The notes beneath the pieces were generated by a model. It made no database searches and was not told the DNA's origin. It saw nothing but the letters and a program-made list of their open reading frames with translations. DNA of 64,000 nt from contig CM066032.1 of assembly GCA_033557465.1 (NCBI GenBank), forward strand, positions 58,564,955 through 58,628,954, read 5' to 3'. Shown in pieces: positions 22,493 to 31,969 of this stretch; position 1 is the first letter of the stretch, and every line of letters starts with the position of its first letter. The DNA comes from Ichthyophis bannanicus (taxonomy: Eukaryota > Chordata > Amphibia > Gymnophiona > Ichthyophiidae). Both the position numbers and the translations under genes were made by a program.

Positions 22493-22990
22493 ATAGGGCC
22501 TGTACTTCCAAGATGTACTCCAAATCAGGCACTCCGGACGTCCAGAGCTCTGGCCCGCTAGCTCAGCCTGGCTCCTGCATGGCACCGCAGCTCCAGGCCA
22601 GAGTCCCAATCACCAGTGCTGCAGTAAATCACCTGTCCCCACCACGGGATCTGTCTGCCCCTTCTCACCTTCTCTCCCATCCTGCTGCTGTCCGCCATGA
22701 ACCTCAGGGGAACTTATTCCCCATGTAGATGGCTGACCCTGAATGTACAGGGCCAACACCAGAATCGGCCCTGTACATCCAGGGTCAGGGTTCCACCTAC
22801 TCCCCGTCCTCTTCCTCCTCTGGCCCGCCCCTTCCTGTCCCCGACCAGAGCTCCCTACACATCTCAACAGTACATGCGGGGAGCTCTTGGGTGGGAATAC
22901 GAGCCCGACTTTTAGTGGGGATTTTACATCCGCCCAGGACTAAACATGGGTCCGAATTTACCCCTAGGCTGTATACCAGTAAGTGGCCTC
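22493..22990 (+). mobile_element. GC-rich repeat, right part, with a hairpin
   Basis: This continues the element from 20599. Near 22736-22797 CCTGAATGTACAGGGCC is followed by GGCCCTGTACATCCAGG, a near-perfect inverted repeat of about 18 bp with a 17-base loop. A similar hairpin (TACAGGACCGTG, then GGTCCTGTACATC) lies near 50778-50815. No coding sequence is seen. The right boundary is not defined. Confidence 0.45.
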
Positions 22991-24359
22991 TTAGAAACTA
23001 CCAACCGGCAGAAAGATTTGTACTTTAGCATCACAGCACACACTTTGCTGATGGCCGAGGACACAGTACACGTGTAGATTATAAAATACTAGAATTTATG
23101 AGGCCGCTGCAAATATCTATTGCCAGCAACATAGACAGACATTACGCCACTTTTGTTGGTATTTTAGAAAGATAAGTAGGCCCTATTATAAAATAAGCTT
23201 AATACAGGCACACCAAGATGAGCTTTAACTAGGCACCTCTTATAAATTTACTTTGCATGGGTCCTGTGAATTAAAGTGTACTAAGCAGTTAGCATGCAAA
23301 TTAGCACACAAGTGCGGTGGCATGACAATGAGTGGTAATGTGCACCGCACCAGGTAGTTTTGGGGGGAGAAGGGACATGGACAATGGATGGTACTTTACC
23401 AGGTGCTGTCATATGTGCCCTTTCCACCTCTGCAGTAGGAAGCATTGAGTGCATCTGCCCTAACTGTGAATACATAATGCACCCGCTGCAACTGCACCAT
23501 TGCTGAATGTGGATTACAAGATTTATGCTCAGTAGAGTGTTAGGGCATGTGGAATGCAGGGACCAAATGGGATTCATGCTAGGACGCTATACTTATGACA
23601 CCGGCACCCTGTTAGTGATTTAATTGGTATAGTTCAGGCGAGGAAGTAGCCAGCAGTAGTGTCTGGCCGTGTTTCCTGGGAATATCTTTTCACAGTCCTA
23701 GACTGGACTGAGTGTGGGTAGAATTCATATATACTGAGGGCACTCAAGAACTGATGTCAATAGAGTCCTTTCGGATGAGAGAGAGATTAGGCAAGGCAGT
23801 TCCTTGTTGCCCCTTTCTTTATTTTAGTGCTGAAGCTACTTTTGATAGCTGTTGGACAGTCTCAAAGAGTTGTTGGTAGAATATAAGCTGACACCTAATG
23901 TCGACAATGTGTTCTTATTTCTAGCTCGTTTAGAGCAGTCCCTTCCAAGTCTGCTACTCTTGGTGTACTCTTGGCATAAGGATTTTCTCATTTTTCAGGG
24001 TGTAGGGTAAATGAATACATGCACTTCAGTGAATGATATTGTTGAGTTTGGTTTCACATGAACCTTTATTGGGATTAAGTGAAATGCACTTTTGTAGCGA
24101 TCTGGAGCAAATGTAGCTGTTGGAACGGTCAATGTAGAGGTGCCCACCCCCGACTTTAAATTGTTGAGGAAGGATGGAATCAATAAAGATGGTGATAGCG
24201 CTGCAGCATCATTATATGAGGAGCATAACACCTGACCTCTGTCTGTATGTTTTAGATTAAAGGATTTCTATGGTGAGGTAAGACACCTAGAATTGTGCTC
24301 TGTAAGCTCAAAGCATCAGGATTACAGTTATAGAGGGCTAGTAAAAGGCATTTTCATGG
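22991..24359. other. unassigned stretch
   Basis: I see no repeat family, RNA gene or splice-bounded exon here. The minus-strand frame 24231-23995 has a non-repetitive composition (for example HLIPIKVHVKPNSTISF). It lacks convincing splice signals and is only 78 codons, so it is not called a gene. Confidence 0.4.
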
Positions 24360-25105
24360 TTTACAGACCATCGGGGCGTGCCGGAGGCATTCTGGGGCAG
24401 AACCTATCGATAACCAGGCAGCGGCAATATTGAGCCAATGCCCAGTTACCGACTTGTAGCGAGTCAGGCACAGTAAAGTTATAACTTTCGTCACAGAAGC
24501 TAACCAGGCAGTGGCTGAAAATCGACGCTGGCCAGATAGCTTCTCGCCAATCTGGCTAACCCGGATATTCAATATCGGGACCTAGATATGGCCCTGGCAT
24601 TGAATATCCAGGTTTAAAGTTCAGTGGCGGCAGCTAGCCACAGTGGATTGGCTCAATCAATAGAAAAGAACCCCAAAAAATTGGAAGGTCAAAGAATATA
24701 TGCCAGTAATCAAAAAATACCTCCAATGAAACAAAGGTGATGAAGAAATATTTAAAGAATGTTGGAGTTACTTGACAAAAGGGTGGAACATATCCACTCT
24801 CTATCAACAAGCCTCTGTTTTGATTGTTTTTATTTTTATTTTATCATAAAAAGCTTAAGGTACTTATTTATTTTATTTATTTATTATTAACATTTCTTCT
24901 ATACCGCGCTACTTATCTCCACAAGAAGCACATAAGAAAAAGCCACATTTCAAGCCCAAATCAAACTAGGTTCTGCTTCAGGTTTCTACCAGGGAGATTC
25001 CTGAAAACGTCTTTAAATATTTCTTCATCACCTTTGTTTCATTGGAGGTCTTTTTTGATTCCTGGCATTAGTTTGGCTACTTGCCGCCACTAATATCGGG
25101 CCCAC
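24360..25105. mobile_element. second GATATTCAGC-type DNA repeat, interrupted by a palindrome
   Basis: 24380-24645 is homologous to 9640-9935: one diverged 98-bp module, then CTAACCCGGATATTCAATATC and GGCATTGAATATCC. The right end, TAATATCGGGCCCA at 25090-25104, matches the end of the first copy. Between 24624 and 25090 lies a large imperfect inverted repeat: GTGGCGGCAGCTAGCC at the left and GGCTACTTGCCGCCAC at the right, then matching blocks around CCTCCAATGAAACAAAGGTG on the left and its complement on the right. An L2 tail (about 24855-24930, minus strand) sits in the loop. No coding sequence. Confidence 0.55.
24855..24930 (-). mobile_element. L2-type 3' tail, minus strand
   Basis: TTATTTATTTTATTTATTTA followed by ACATTTCTTCTATACCGCGC is the complement of the common L2/SINE 3' tail. 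Only the tail is present. Confidence 0.6.
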
Positions 25106-25134
25106 AGTTTATTTGATTTCATATACTACCTTAT

Positions 25135-25326
25135 CCGGGCCAGCCCCAGAGCTGCTTCAAGGTGCTGATATCCTAGGCAAACCTTAAGCTCCCCCCCCCC
25201 CCCCGGCTGTCAGAATCCTTTGTTTAGCTTTCAATGCCCTACTCTTTGCCACACCACCACCCCCCCCCCCCCCGAAGCTGCTGCCCTAGGTAGGTGCATA
25301 TTTGCCTAATAGTTGGGCTGGTCCTG
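25135..25326. mobile_element. hAT-like MITE with 8-bp target duplication
   Basis: The ends CCGGGCCAGCCC and GGGCTGGTCCTG form inverted termini of about 12 bp. Flanks TACCTTAT (25127-25134) and TGCCTTAT (25327-25334) match at seven of eight bases. Eight-base duplications and CAG-G-CC-type ends are typical of hAT transposons. The 192-bp interior holds two poly-C runs and has no gene. Confidence 0.7.
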
Positions 25327-25489
25327 TGCCTTATCCAGGTTTATTAAGGCACTTTGCAATAAAGAAACCTTAATTAAAACAAAGGGGAAAGAAAAAGCTG
25401 GAAAAAAAGCAGAAAGAGGGAAACAAGAAGAGGAAGGGAATATCTTTTTGTCTGTGCTCTTGTCAAAATCAGTCAGGAAGATCATAGGC

Positions 25490-26245
25490 GATTTGGAAAT
25501 AATAAGCTTTTAGACCTTCTTAAAATTTCCCAAGGGAGGTTTCTTCCCCAAGGCATAGAGGGAAGAAATTCTAGAGCTGTGGATGCAGGGGTGGACGCTT
25601 GAGAGGGGTTACTAGGAGATGTGCCTTCAAAGAACGAAGAATCTGGTAAGGGAATATGGAGTAAGTCAGGAGGAGGACCAGAGTAAAGGTCTTTATGTGC
25701 CGTTCTGAGAAGTCTGAACTTAAACCGATAGGCAATGGGAAGCCAGTGAACTTTTATCAATAGCAGAGTTACATGGTCAAACTTTGAGGCACCATGTAAA
25801 ATTTTGATACGATTTGTTGAAGCTTTGTCAAGTTTGTGTTAATAATACCATGGAGGATTATTTATTATTTTTATTTATTTACATTCTCTTATATACTGTG
25901 CTATTCTGCATCAGTATGGTTTACATTGAACAAACTGAAATTACATTGAACAGGGCATTATAACTTGGAGATAACTATTTTACAGGGAACATGGGCTATG
26001 GAGGGTTAAGTGGCTTGCCCAAGACCACAAGGAGCACTTGTGGGACTTAGAAACCCCAGTCCTTCCAGCCCAAGGTTGCTGTCCTCTAGTGGGATTTGAA
26101 CCCCCAACCTTCCAGCCTGAAGTACCTCGTCCCAACCACTAGGCCACTCCTCCACTCCATTGCAGTAATCAAGTCTGGACATTACCAGTGTTAGTATAAG
26201 AGTGTGTAGAGCAGTGAAAGTGACATAATTCTGCATAAGACATAA
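25490..26245 (-). mobile_element. L2 C-terminal fragment split by a SINE
   Basis: On the minus strand the right part (26245-26154) encodes AELCHFHCSTHSYTNTGNV followed by an L2 SRLDYCN block in another frame. The left part (25857-25490) encodes VHWLPIAYRFKFRLLRTAHK and GPPPDLLHIPLPD with a degenerate C-terminus. The two parts are contiguous in L2 proteins, so the SINE at 25858-26153 split them. The copy is broken by frameshifts. Confidence 0.75.
25858..26153 (-). mobile_element. tRNA-derived CORE-type SINE, minus strand
   Basis: As its complement it begins GGAGGAGTGGCCTAGTGG, has the B box GGTTCAAATCC, and the core CTTGGGCAAGCCACTTAACC. The tail differs from the SINE at 18006: it has TTCAATGTAAACCATACTG, TATATAAGAGAATGTAAATA and an AT-rich end, like the L2 tail at 42716-42815. 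It is inserted in an L2 copy in the same orientation. Confidence 0.88.
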
Positions 26246-26765
26246 GCCTGCAGCTCAACTGTCCTTGATCTTGCTCCCCCGATTGGGCTAGAGCCAGCGA
26301 GAACGCAGCCAGACTCCTCTGCTGATCTGCCCAGCCACCCAGAGATGCCATGGGACATTTAAAAATGAGCGCCATCCGGCGCGAAGACAGCCATACAGCC
26401 TGCAGCTCGGCTGCCCTTGATCTTGCTCCCTCGATCGGGGTAGAGCCAACGAACATGCGGCCAGACTCCTCCTGCTGACCTGCCCAGCCATCCAGAGATG
26501 CTGCGGGACATTTAAAAGCGAGCGCCATCCGGCGCAAAGAACAACCATCCAGCCTGCAGCTCAGCTGCCCTTGATCTTGCTCTCCCGATCTGGGTAAAGC
26601 CGGCAAGCACGCGGCCAGACTCCTCTCGCTGACCTACCCAGCCATCCAGAGACGCCACGGGACATTTAAAAGCGAGTGCCATCTGGCGCGCCCGCACCTG
26701 GCGGGCCCTTGCCAGAGGGCCTTTTGGCGTGGCCCTTAGGAGGGGTCCTCATCCTCTACCATCTT
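26246..26765 (-). repeat. 152-bp tandem repeat, three copies, in a repeat element
   Basis: GCCTGCAGCTC starts at 26246, 26398 and 26552, spacings of 152 and 154 bp; the third unit ends near 26697. Each unit contains CCAGACTCCTC and GGGACATTTAAAA blocks. The adjoining 26698-26765 (AGGGCCTTTTGGCGTGGCCC) is the complement of sequence at 20115-20140, so this is an opposite-strand relative of the repeat at 20090. Open frames across the units come from the repetition. Confidence 0.8.
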
Positions 26766-26849
26766 CAGCCAACTCCAGCAAGCAATAAAACAATCAACAC
26801 TGCTGAGAACACCAACACAGCATGCCACTACCCTCCACTCCATTGACTC

Positions 26850-29046
26850 TCATATAACATAGCAAGCAAGTCCTGTACCATGGTCAGATCACAATTTGAT
26901 TCAATTCAATCTTCCTCTGGACCCCCCACTACACAGACAGTGTCACTCAAATTCTCTCAGACGCTTCAAGGAATTTAACAAGGACACTCTACTCAATCAA
27001 ACAATCCCCAACCTAGAATCTGCTTCCTAAGACGTACCTCTACTAAGAGAACTGGAATAACACCTTTTCACTATCTGCCACTACACCTCCAATCCCCAAA
27101 GCATCTAAGTGACAAAACAAAGCTCCATGGTACTCCCCAGAAATAAAGGAAGTAAAGACCATCTTAAGAAGACTCGAAATATGCTGGAGGAGAACCAAGC
27201 ACAACAAGATCAACAGGATTACACAAGAAAACAGCAAGCATACAACAAATTAATTCTCAACCGGAAAAAGCAACACCACACAAACATAATCATGTGTTCT
27301 CAAAACCATCCCAAAGAGCTATTTATCAGAAACTTATCAAGAGTCCCGCAAAGCCAAGAAATAGATGCCCTAACCCCAGAAACCTATGTAACCTATCTCC
27401 AAAGCAAACTATCCAGCCCACGGGCCCCCCTGAACCATCCTATCACCCTCACAGCAAAAATAAATGAACCATACACCTGGACATCTTTCTATTCAGTCTC
27501 GGAAGACCACTGCATCAACCTCCTAAAAACCTTGAACACGTCCACGTCCATCCTTGACCCATGTCCAGCCATGTGGATAAAAACATTGGCACGAGAAGTT
27601 GCCCCATCTTTCTGCAAAATAATAAACGTATCCCTTACACAAGGATTCATGCCACCACAGCTGAAAATCTCTTCAATAAGACCACTACTGAAGAACAACA
27701 CCTCCGACCCAACTTCTCCTGCCTCATATCCCCCCATATCCAGCCTCCCACTTTTATCCAAATTAATTGAGAAGGCAGTCCAACTCTAATTACAAGATCA
27801 TTTAGATGCATCCTCCCCATTTGATACTCAACAACACGGGTTCCGAGAGCACCATGGGGTAGAACTTTATTAACATCCCTTCTGAAAACGGTACTCAAAG
27901 GATTCAAAGACACCAAAAATGGATTCATTATCATTTTTATTGATATAACTGCTGCATTTGATTCCATAATCCACACCATATTTCTTGTCCGGCTAAGTGA
28001 AATAGGAATAAGTGGCACACCACTGTCGTGGTTCCACTCCTACCTAGCAGACAGAAGATCACAAGTCAAAATAAAATTTGATACTTGAAAACCTTTTCCA
28101 CTAACCCAAGGTCTCCGTCAAGGCTCTGCACTCTGCCCTCCTCTTTAACTTGTACATACAGCCAGTATGCAAAATCCTACAGGAGCACAAAATTCATTAC
28201 CATCTATACGCAGACGATTTAATGATATATTCCATCCTAGACACCAAGAAACCCGATTACTCCCCCATATCAGCTTGTATGTTAGCAATCACGAAATGGT
28301 TACTACAATGCAACCTGGAAATTAATTACAAGAAATCAGAAGCTCTCATAATCACAAGAGACAATACTGTACATTCAACCCTCCTGATAATCTACTAATA
28401 GGAAGTAGATCAATCCCCATCAAGAAATAACTTAAATACTTAGGAATTTACATTGACCAGAGACTTAATTTTCAGTCCCACATCAGTAAAACCACCACAA
28501 GGGCATACTACAAAATGAAGTTCCTGCAGAATCTGCGACCGCTTCTAGAACAGAACCACTTCCGCACAGTATGTCAGGCGCTAATCACGCCGCACCTTGA
28601 CTATTGTAACCTAATTCTTTATGGTTTACCTAAATGTTCAACACAAGCCTTGCAGTTGGCCCAAAATGCAGCAGCCTGTCTAATCACCAAAGCTAATAAA
28701 CAAGCTCACATAACCCCGATACTGGAATCTCTCCATTGGCTCCCCATCAGCTCAAGAATAAAATAAAGGTACTAATGACAGCATTCAAAATACTCCATGA
28801 TCAATCTTCCACCTGCCTAAAAACCCTAATTAAAAGACTCCCAGACACTAGATCAAGAAGGACACCGCACCAAAACTCCCTGGCTACCCCCAAGACACTC
28901 ACGGGCACCTCCCAGAACACACTACTCAGAGTTTTCGAACTCTGCATCACAACATTATGGAACGCTCTCCCTCATCACCTGAGAGCCACAAAGGACATTA
29001 CTGACTTCAGAAAATCCTTGAAGATCCACCTTTTCACCAAAAGGAC
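26850..29046 (+). mobile_element. L2 LINE copy, 5' truncated, broken
   Basis: It begins in the endonuclease end (PWSDHNLIQFNLP-like, 26878-26925). The linker and reverse transcriptase follow: LLKTLNTSTSILDPCPAMW, SLPLLSKLIEKAVQL, FIDITAAFDSIIH, LYADDLMIY (catalytic motif intact), HLDYCNLILYGLPKCS, LHWLPISSRIKIKV, LWNALPHHLRATKDITDF. There are stops at 27788 and 28087 and frameshifts at about 27880, 28140 and 28760. The protein is the usual L2 endonuclease/reverse transcriptase. Its end is interrupted at 29046 by CR1-B; the probable 3' tail resumes at 31723. Confidence 0.88.
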
Positions 29047-29337
29047 AGGGTAGGAAGAAGGGGAGGAGGAGTGGCACTATATGTAAAAACTACTATTAAA
29101 GCTTTGGAATTACAGAGCTTAAAAGGGAGAGAGGAGGCATTGTGGGTTAAACTAGAAAGAGGGAAAGAGAAATCTATCTACATTGGTGTGATATACAGAC
29201 CTCCCTCACAAGAGGAAGAGGTGGACAGAGAGTTAATTGAAGACATGCGCAGCATTGCTAGGAAAGGGGAAGTGCTACTAATAGATTTCAATATGCCAGA
29301 TGTTGATTGGCACATTCCTGCTGCAGTATCATCTAGA

Positions 29338-29870
29338 AGTTTGTTTATTATTGTTTATTGTTTATTTCACATTTACTATACCGCCTCCCATTACATCGAG
29401 GCGGTTTACAAATAAAAATAATAGTTAGAGAGAAAGGAAATTACAATAATTAATAGGAGAAAGGAGAGTAAAGGCAGAAGCAATACAATTAGAGAGCAGA
29501 GAGAGGTCTTCAGGGGGGAAAAGCTAGTGAGAAAAGATGGGTTTTGAGAAGAGAACAGAATTTGGGGTAGGATTCCTCTGTACGGAGGTTGGTAGGGAGG
29601 GAATTCCAAAGAGAGGGTCCTAGGTAGTAAAAGGCAGATTTTCTGGTGGATTGCAGGTGAGCTTTGGAGGGTGCTGGGAGGTGAAGACGGTTAATGTGAA
29701 TGGACCGGAGACTGCGAGAGGGGTTATGGTAAGTTAATAAGTCAGAAAGGTAGGCAGGAGTTAAATGATAAATGGCTTTGTGAGCTAAAGTGAGAACCTT
29801 AAATGTTATTCGATAATCAAGAGGCAACCAGAGAAGGTGATAAAGCAGGGGGGTGATATGGTCACATGGG
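29338..29870 (-). mobile_element. L2 C-terminal fragment inside CR1-B
   Basis: On the minus strand it encodes LTLAHKAIYHLTPAYLSDLL, FYYLGPSLWNSLPTNLRTEE and a C-terminal TFKV/LKTHLFSLAF, then a 3' tail ending TATTTATTTGTAA-like. The tail complement (TTTATTTCACATTTACTATA, then CCGCCTC) is at 29355-29405. It replaces CR1-B sequence rather than merely splitting it, so a deletion accompanied or preceded the insertion. Confidence 0.8.
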
Positions 29871-30005
29871 GAAGCTTAATTGCTTAACAAATATTTTTGT
29901 TCTGTGTTCACAGATGAAGAACCAGGAGCAGGACCTTAGAAAACACCCACAAATAGGAACAGAAGCAAAGGACATCTTGAACAATTTTCACAATTTTCAC
30001 AATTT

Positions 30006-30188
30006 CCTTGTGGTCTTGGGCAAGCCACTTAACCATCCATAGCCCATGTTCCCTGTAAAATAGTTATCTCCAAGTTATAATGCCCTGTTCAATGTAATTT
30101 CAGTTTGTTCAATGTAAACTGCACTGATGCAGAATAGCGCGGTATATAAGAGAATGTAAATAAAATAAATAATAAAAAATAAATAAAA
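30006..30188 (+). mobile_element. 5'-truncated SINE inside CR1-B
   Basis: It starts in the SINE core (GTGGTCTTGGGCAAGCCAC) and lacks the tRNA-like head. It then has TGTTCAATGTAAACTGCACTG, TATATAAGAGAATGTAAATA and an AAATAAATAAAA end. The CR1-B sequence on each side (ACATCTTGAACAATTTTC and GACTGTGTTCGTGAG) is contiguous in the copy at 36796-36850. A short TTTTCACAA repeat precedes the insertion. Confidence 0.85.
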
Positions 30189-31722
30189 GACTGTGTTCGT
30201 GAGAAACTATCTCAACTTAAAGTAGACAAAGCGATGGGACCGGATGGGATACACCCGAGAATACTGAGGGAACTTGGGGACATTCTAGCAGCTCCACTGA
30301 CTGACCTTTTCAATGCCTCGTTGGAGTCGGGAGTGGTGCCAAAGGACTGAAGAGAGGCTCATGTGGTGCCTTTACACAAAAGCGGAAGTAAGGATGTGGT
30401 TGAAAACTACAGGCCGGTTAGTTTAACTTCGGTGGTGAGTAAATTATTGGAAACGCTGCTGAAAGAGAAAATAGTGAGGTTTCTGGAGTCCAGCGGATTA
30501 CAGGATCCAAGACAGCATGGATTCACCAGAGGCAGGTCTTGTCAGACAAATCTGATTGATTTCTTTGACTAGATGACCAGGGAGTTGGACCGAGGGAGAG
30601 CCCTAGATATGGTGTATTTAGATTTCAGTAAAGCCTTTGACACTGTTCCTCGCAGGCGACTTATAAACAAACTGAGCACCCTAGGGATGGACCCTAAAGT
30701 TACTGCTTGGGTTAGAAAATGGTTGGGTGGGAGGCGACAAAGAGTACATGTAGATGGAGCTCACTCTGAGGAGAAGGATGTTATCAGTGGTGTGCCCCAG
30801 GGATCTGTCCTTGGTCCGATTCTTTTTAACATCTTTGTTAGTGATATAGCGGAAGGGCTTTCAGGTAAGGTTTGCCTCTTTGCAGATGATACCAAAATCT
30901 GCAATAAAGTAGACACCCAGGAAGGGGTAGATAACATGAGGAGGGATCTAGCTAAACTTGAAGAATAGTCTAGAATTTGGCAGCTGGGATTTAATGTTAA
31001 AAAATGTAAGGTCATGCATTTGGGCTGCAGCAATCCAAGGGAGCAATATAGTATAGGGGGTGAAGTACTTTTGTCCACTAAAGAAGAGCGGGACCTAGGC
31101 GTGGTTGTGACTGATGATCTTAAAGTAGCTAAACAGGTAGAAAAGGCGACGGCAAAAGCTAGAAGGATGCTTGGGTGCATACGGAGAGGAATGGCTAGCA
31201 GAAAAAAGGAGGTGATAATGCCTCTGTATAAGTCTTTGGTGCAACCTCATTTGGAGTATACTGTGCAATACTGGAGACCACACCTTCAAAAGGATGTGAA
31301 CAGGATGGAGTCGGTGCAGAGGGTGGCTACTAAAATGATTAGTGGTCTTCATTATAAAGCATATGAGGACAGACTGAAGGATCTTAATATGTACACCTTA
31401 GAGGAAAGGCGGGATAGAGGTGATATGATTGAGATGTTTAAATACCTCTGTGGCATAAATGTTCAGGGAGAGAGCCTCTTTCAATTGAAAGCAGGTTCTG
31501 CTACGAGGGGACATGGGATGAGGCTGAAGGGAGATAGATTCAGGAGTGATATGCGGAGGTGGTAGAGATGAGGACTGTAACTGAATTCAAAAAAGCATGG
31601 GACCAACACAGAGGATCTCTAAAGGTAAAAAGGGGACTGTTGTAGTTGTTATGGAAGGACAGACTAGATAGGCCATGTGGTCTTTTTCTGTCGTCATATT
31701 TCTATGTTTCTATGTTTCTATT

Positions 31723-31969
31723 TCAAGACTCTATAAATTAACTAATTGCTAGGCTTACAACAAATGTCAAGAAATTGCCATTTCCTCATGAACATGTATG
31801 AGTCCTTTCACTTATGTAAATAGTTATTATGTGAATATAAACACTGTTAATTGTTATTGTAAATAGTTCCAAAAGTTCTATGTATAAAAGGTTATGCATG
31901 TTCCCTGTAAACCACTTTGAGAATTTGAAAGGCCGTATATAAAAAATGTTAAATAAATAAATACATTCT
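31723..31969 (+). mobile_element. probable 3' end of the L2 at 26850
   Basis: Noncoding AT-rich sequence with GTAAATAG repeats, then CCCTGTAAACCACTTTGAG, GTATATAAAAAATG and a TAAATAAATAAAT tail. Position, orientation and tail type fit the L2 that CR1-B interrupts at 29046. That link is inferred, since I have not identified a target duplication. Confidence 0.55.

Larger units (their letters stand above)
29047..31722 (+). mobile_element. CR1-B LINE copy with internal loss and two insertions
   Basis: 29047-29337 encodes part of the endonuclease (GVALYVKTTIKALELQSLK, SIYIGVIYRPPSQEEEV). Compared with the minus-strand copy at 35277-37805, roughly 650 bases are missing, and an L2 fragment (29338-29870) takes their place. 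Coding resumes at LNKYFCSVFTDEEPG. The reverse transcriptase follows ([87 protein letters not shown]). Stops lie near 30349, 30572 and 30966. The end has repeated TTTCTATG octamers (31698-31722), the hallmark CR1 3' terminus. A SINE sits at 30006-30188. Confidence 0.9.

Noticed and set aside
23995..24231. 78-codon minus-strand frame as a host exon
   Set aside because: Composition is non-repetitive, but I found no convincing splice sites and recognise no family.
26169..26606. 145-codon minus-strand frame with repeated GEQDQGQLSC motifs
   Set aside because: It spans the 152-bp tandem units and changes frame between overlapping candidates; the repetition explains the open length.
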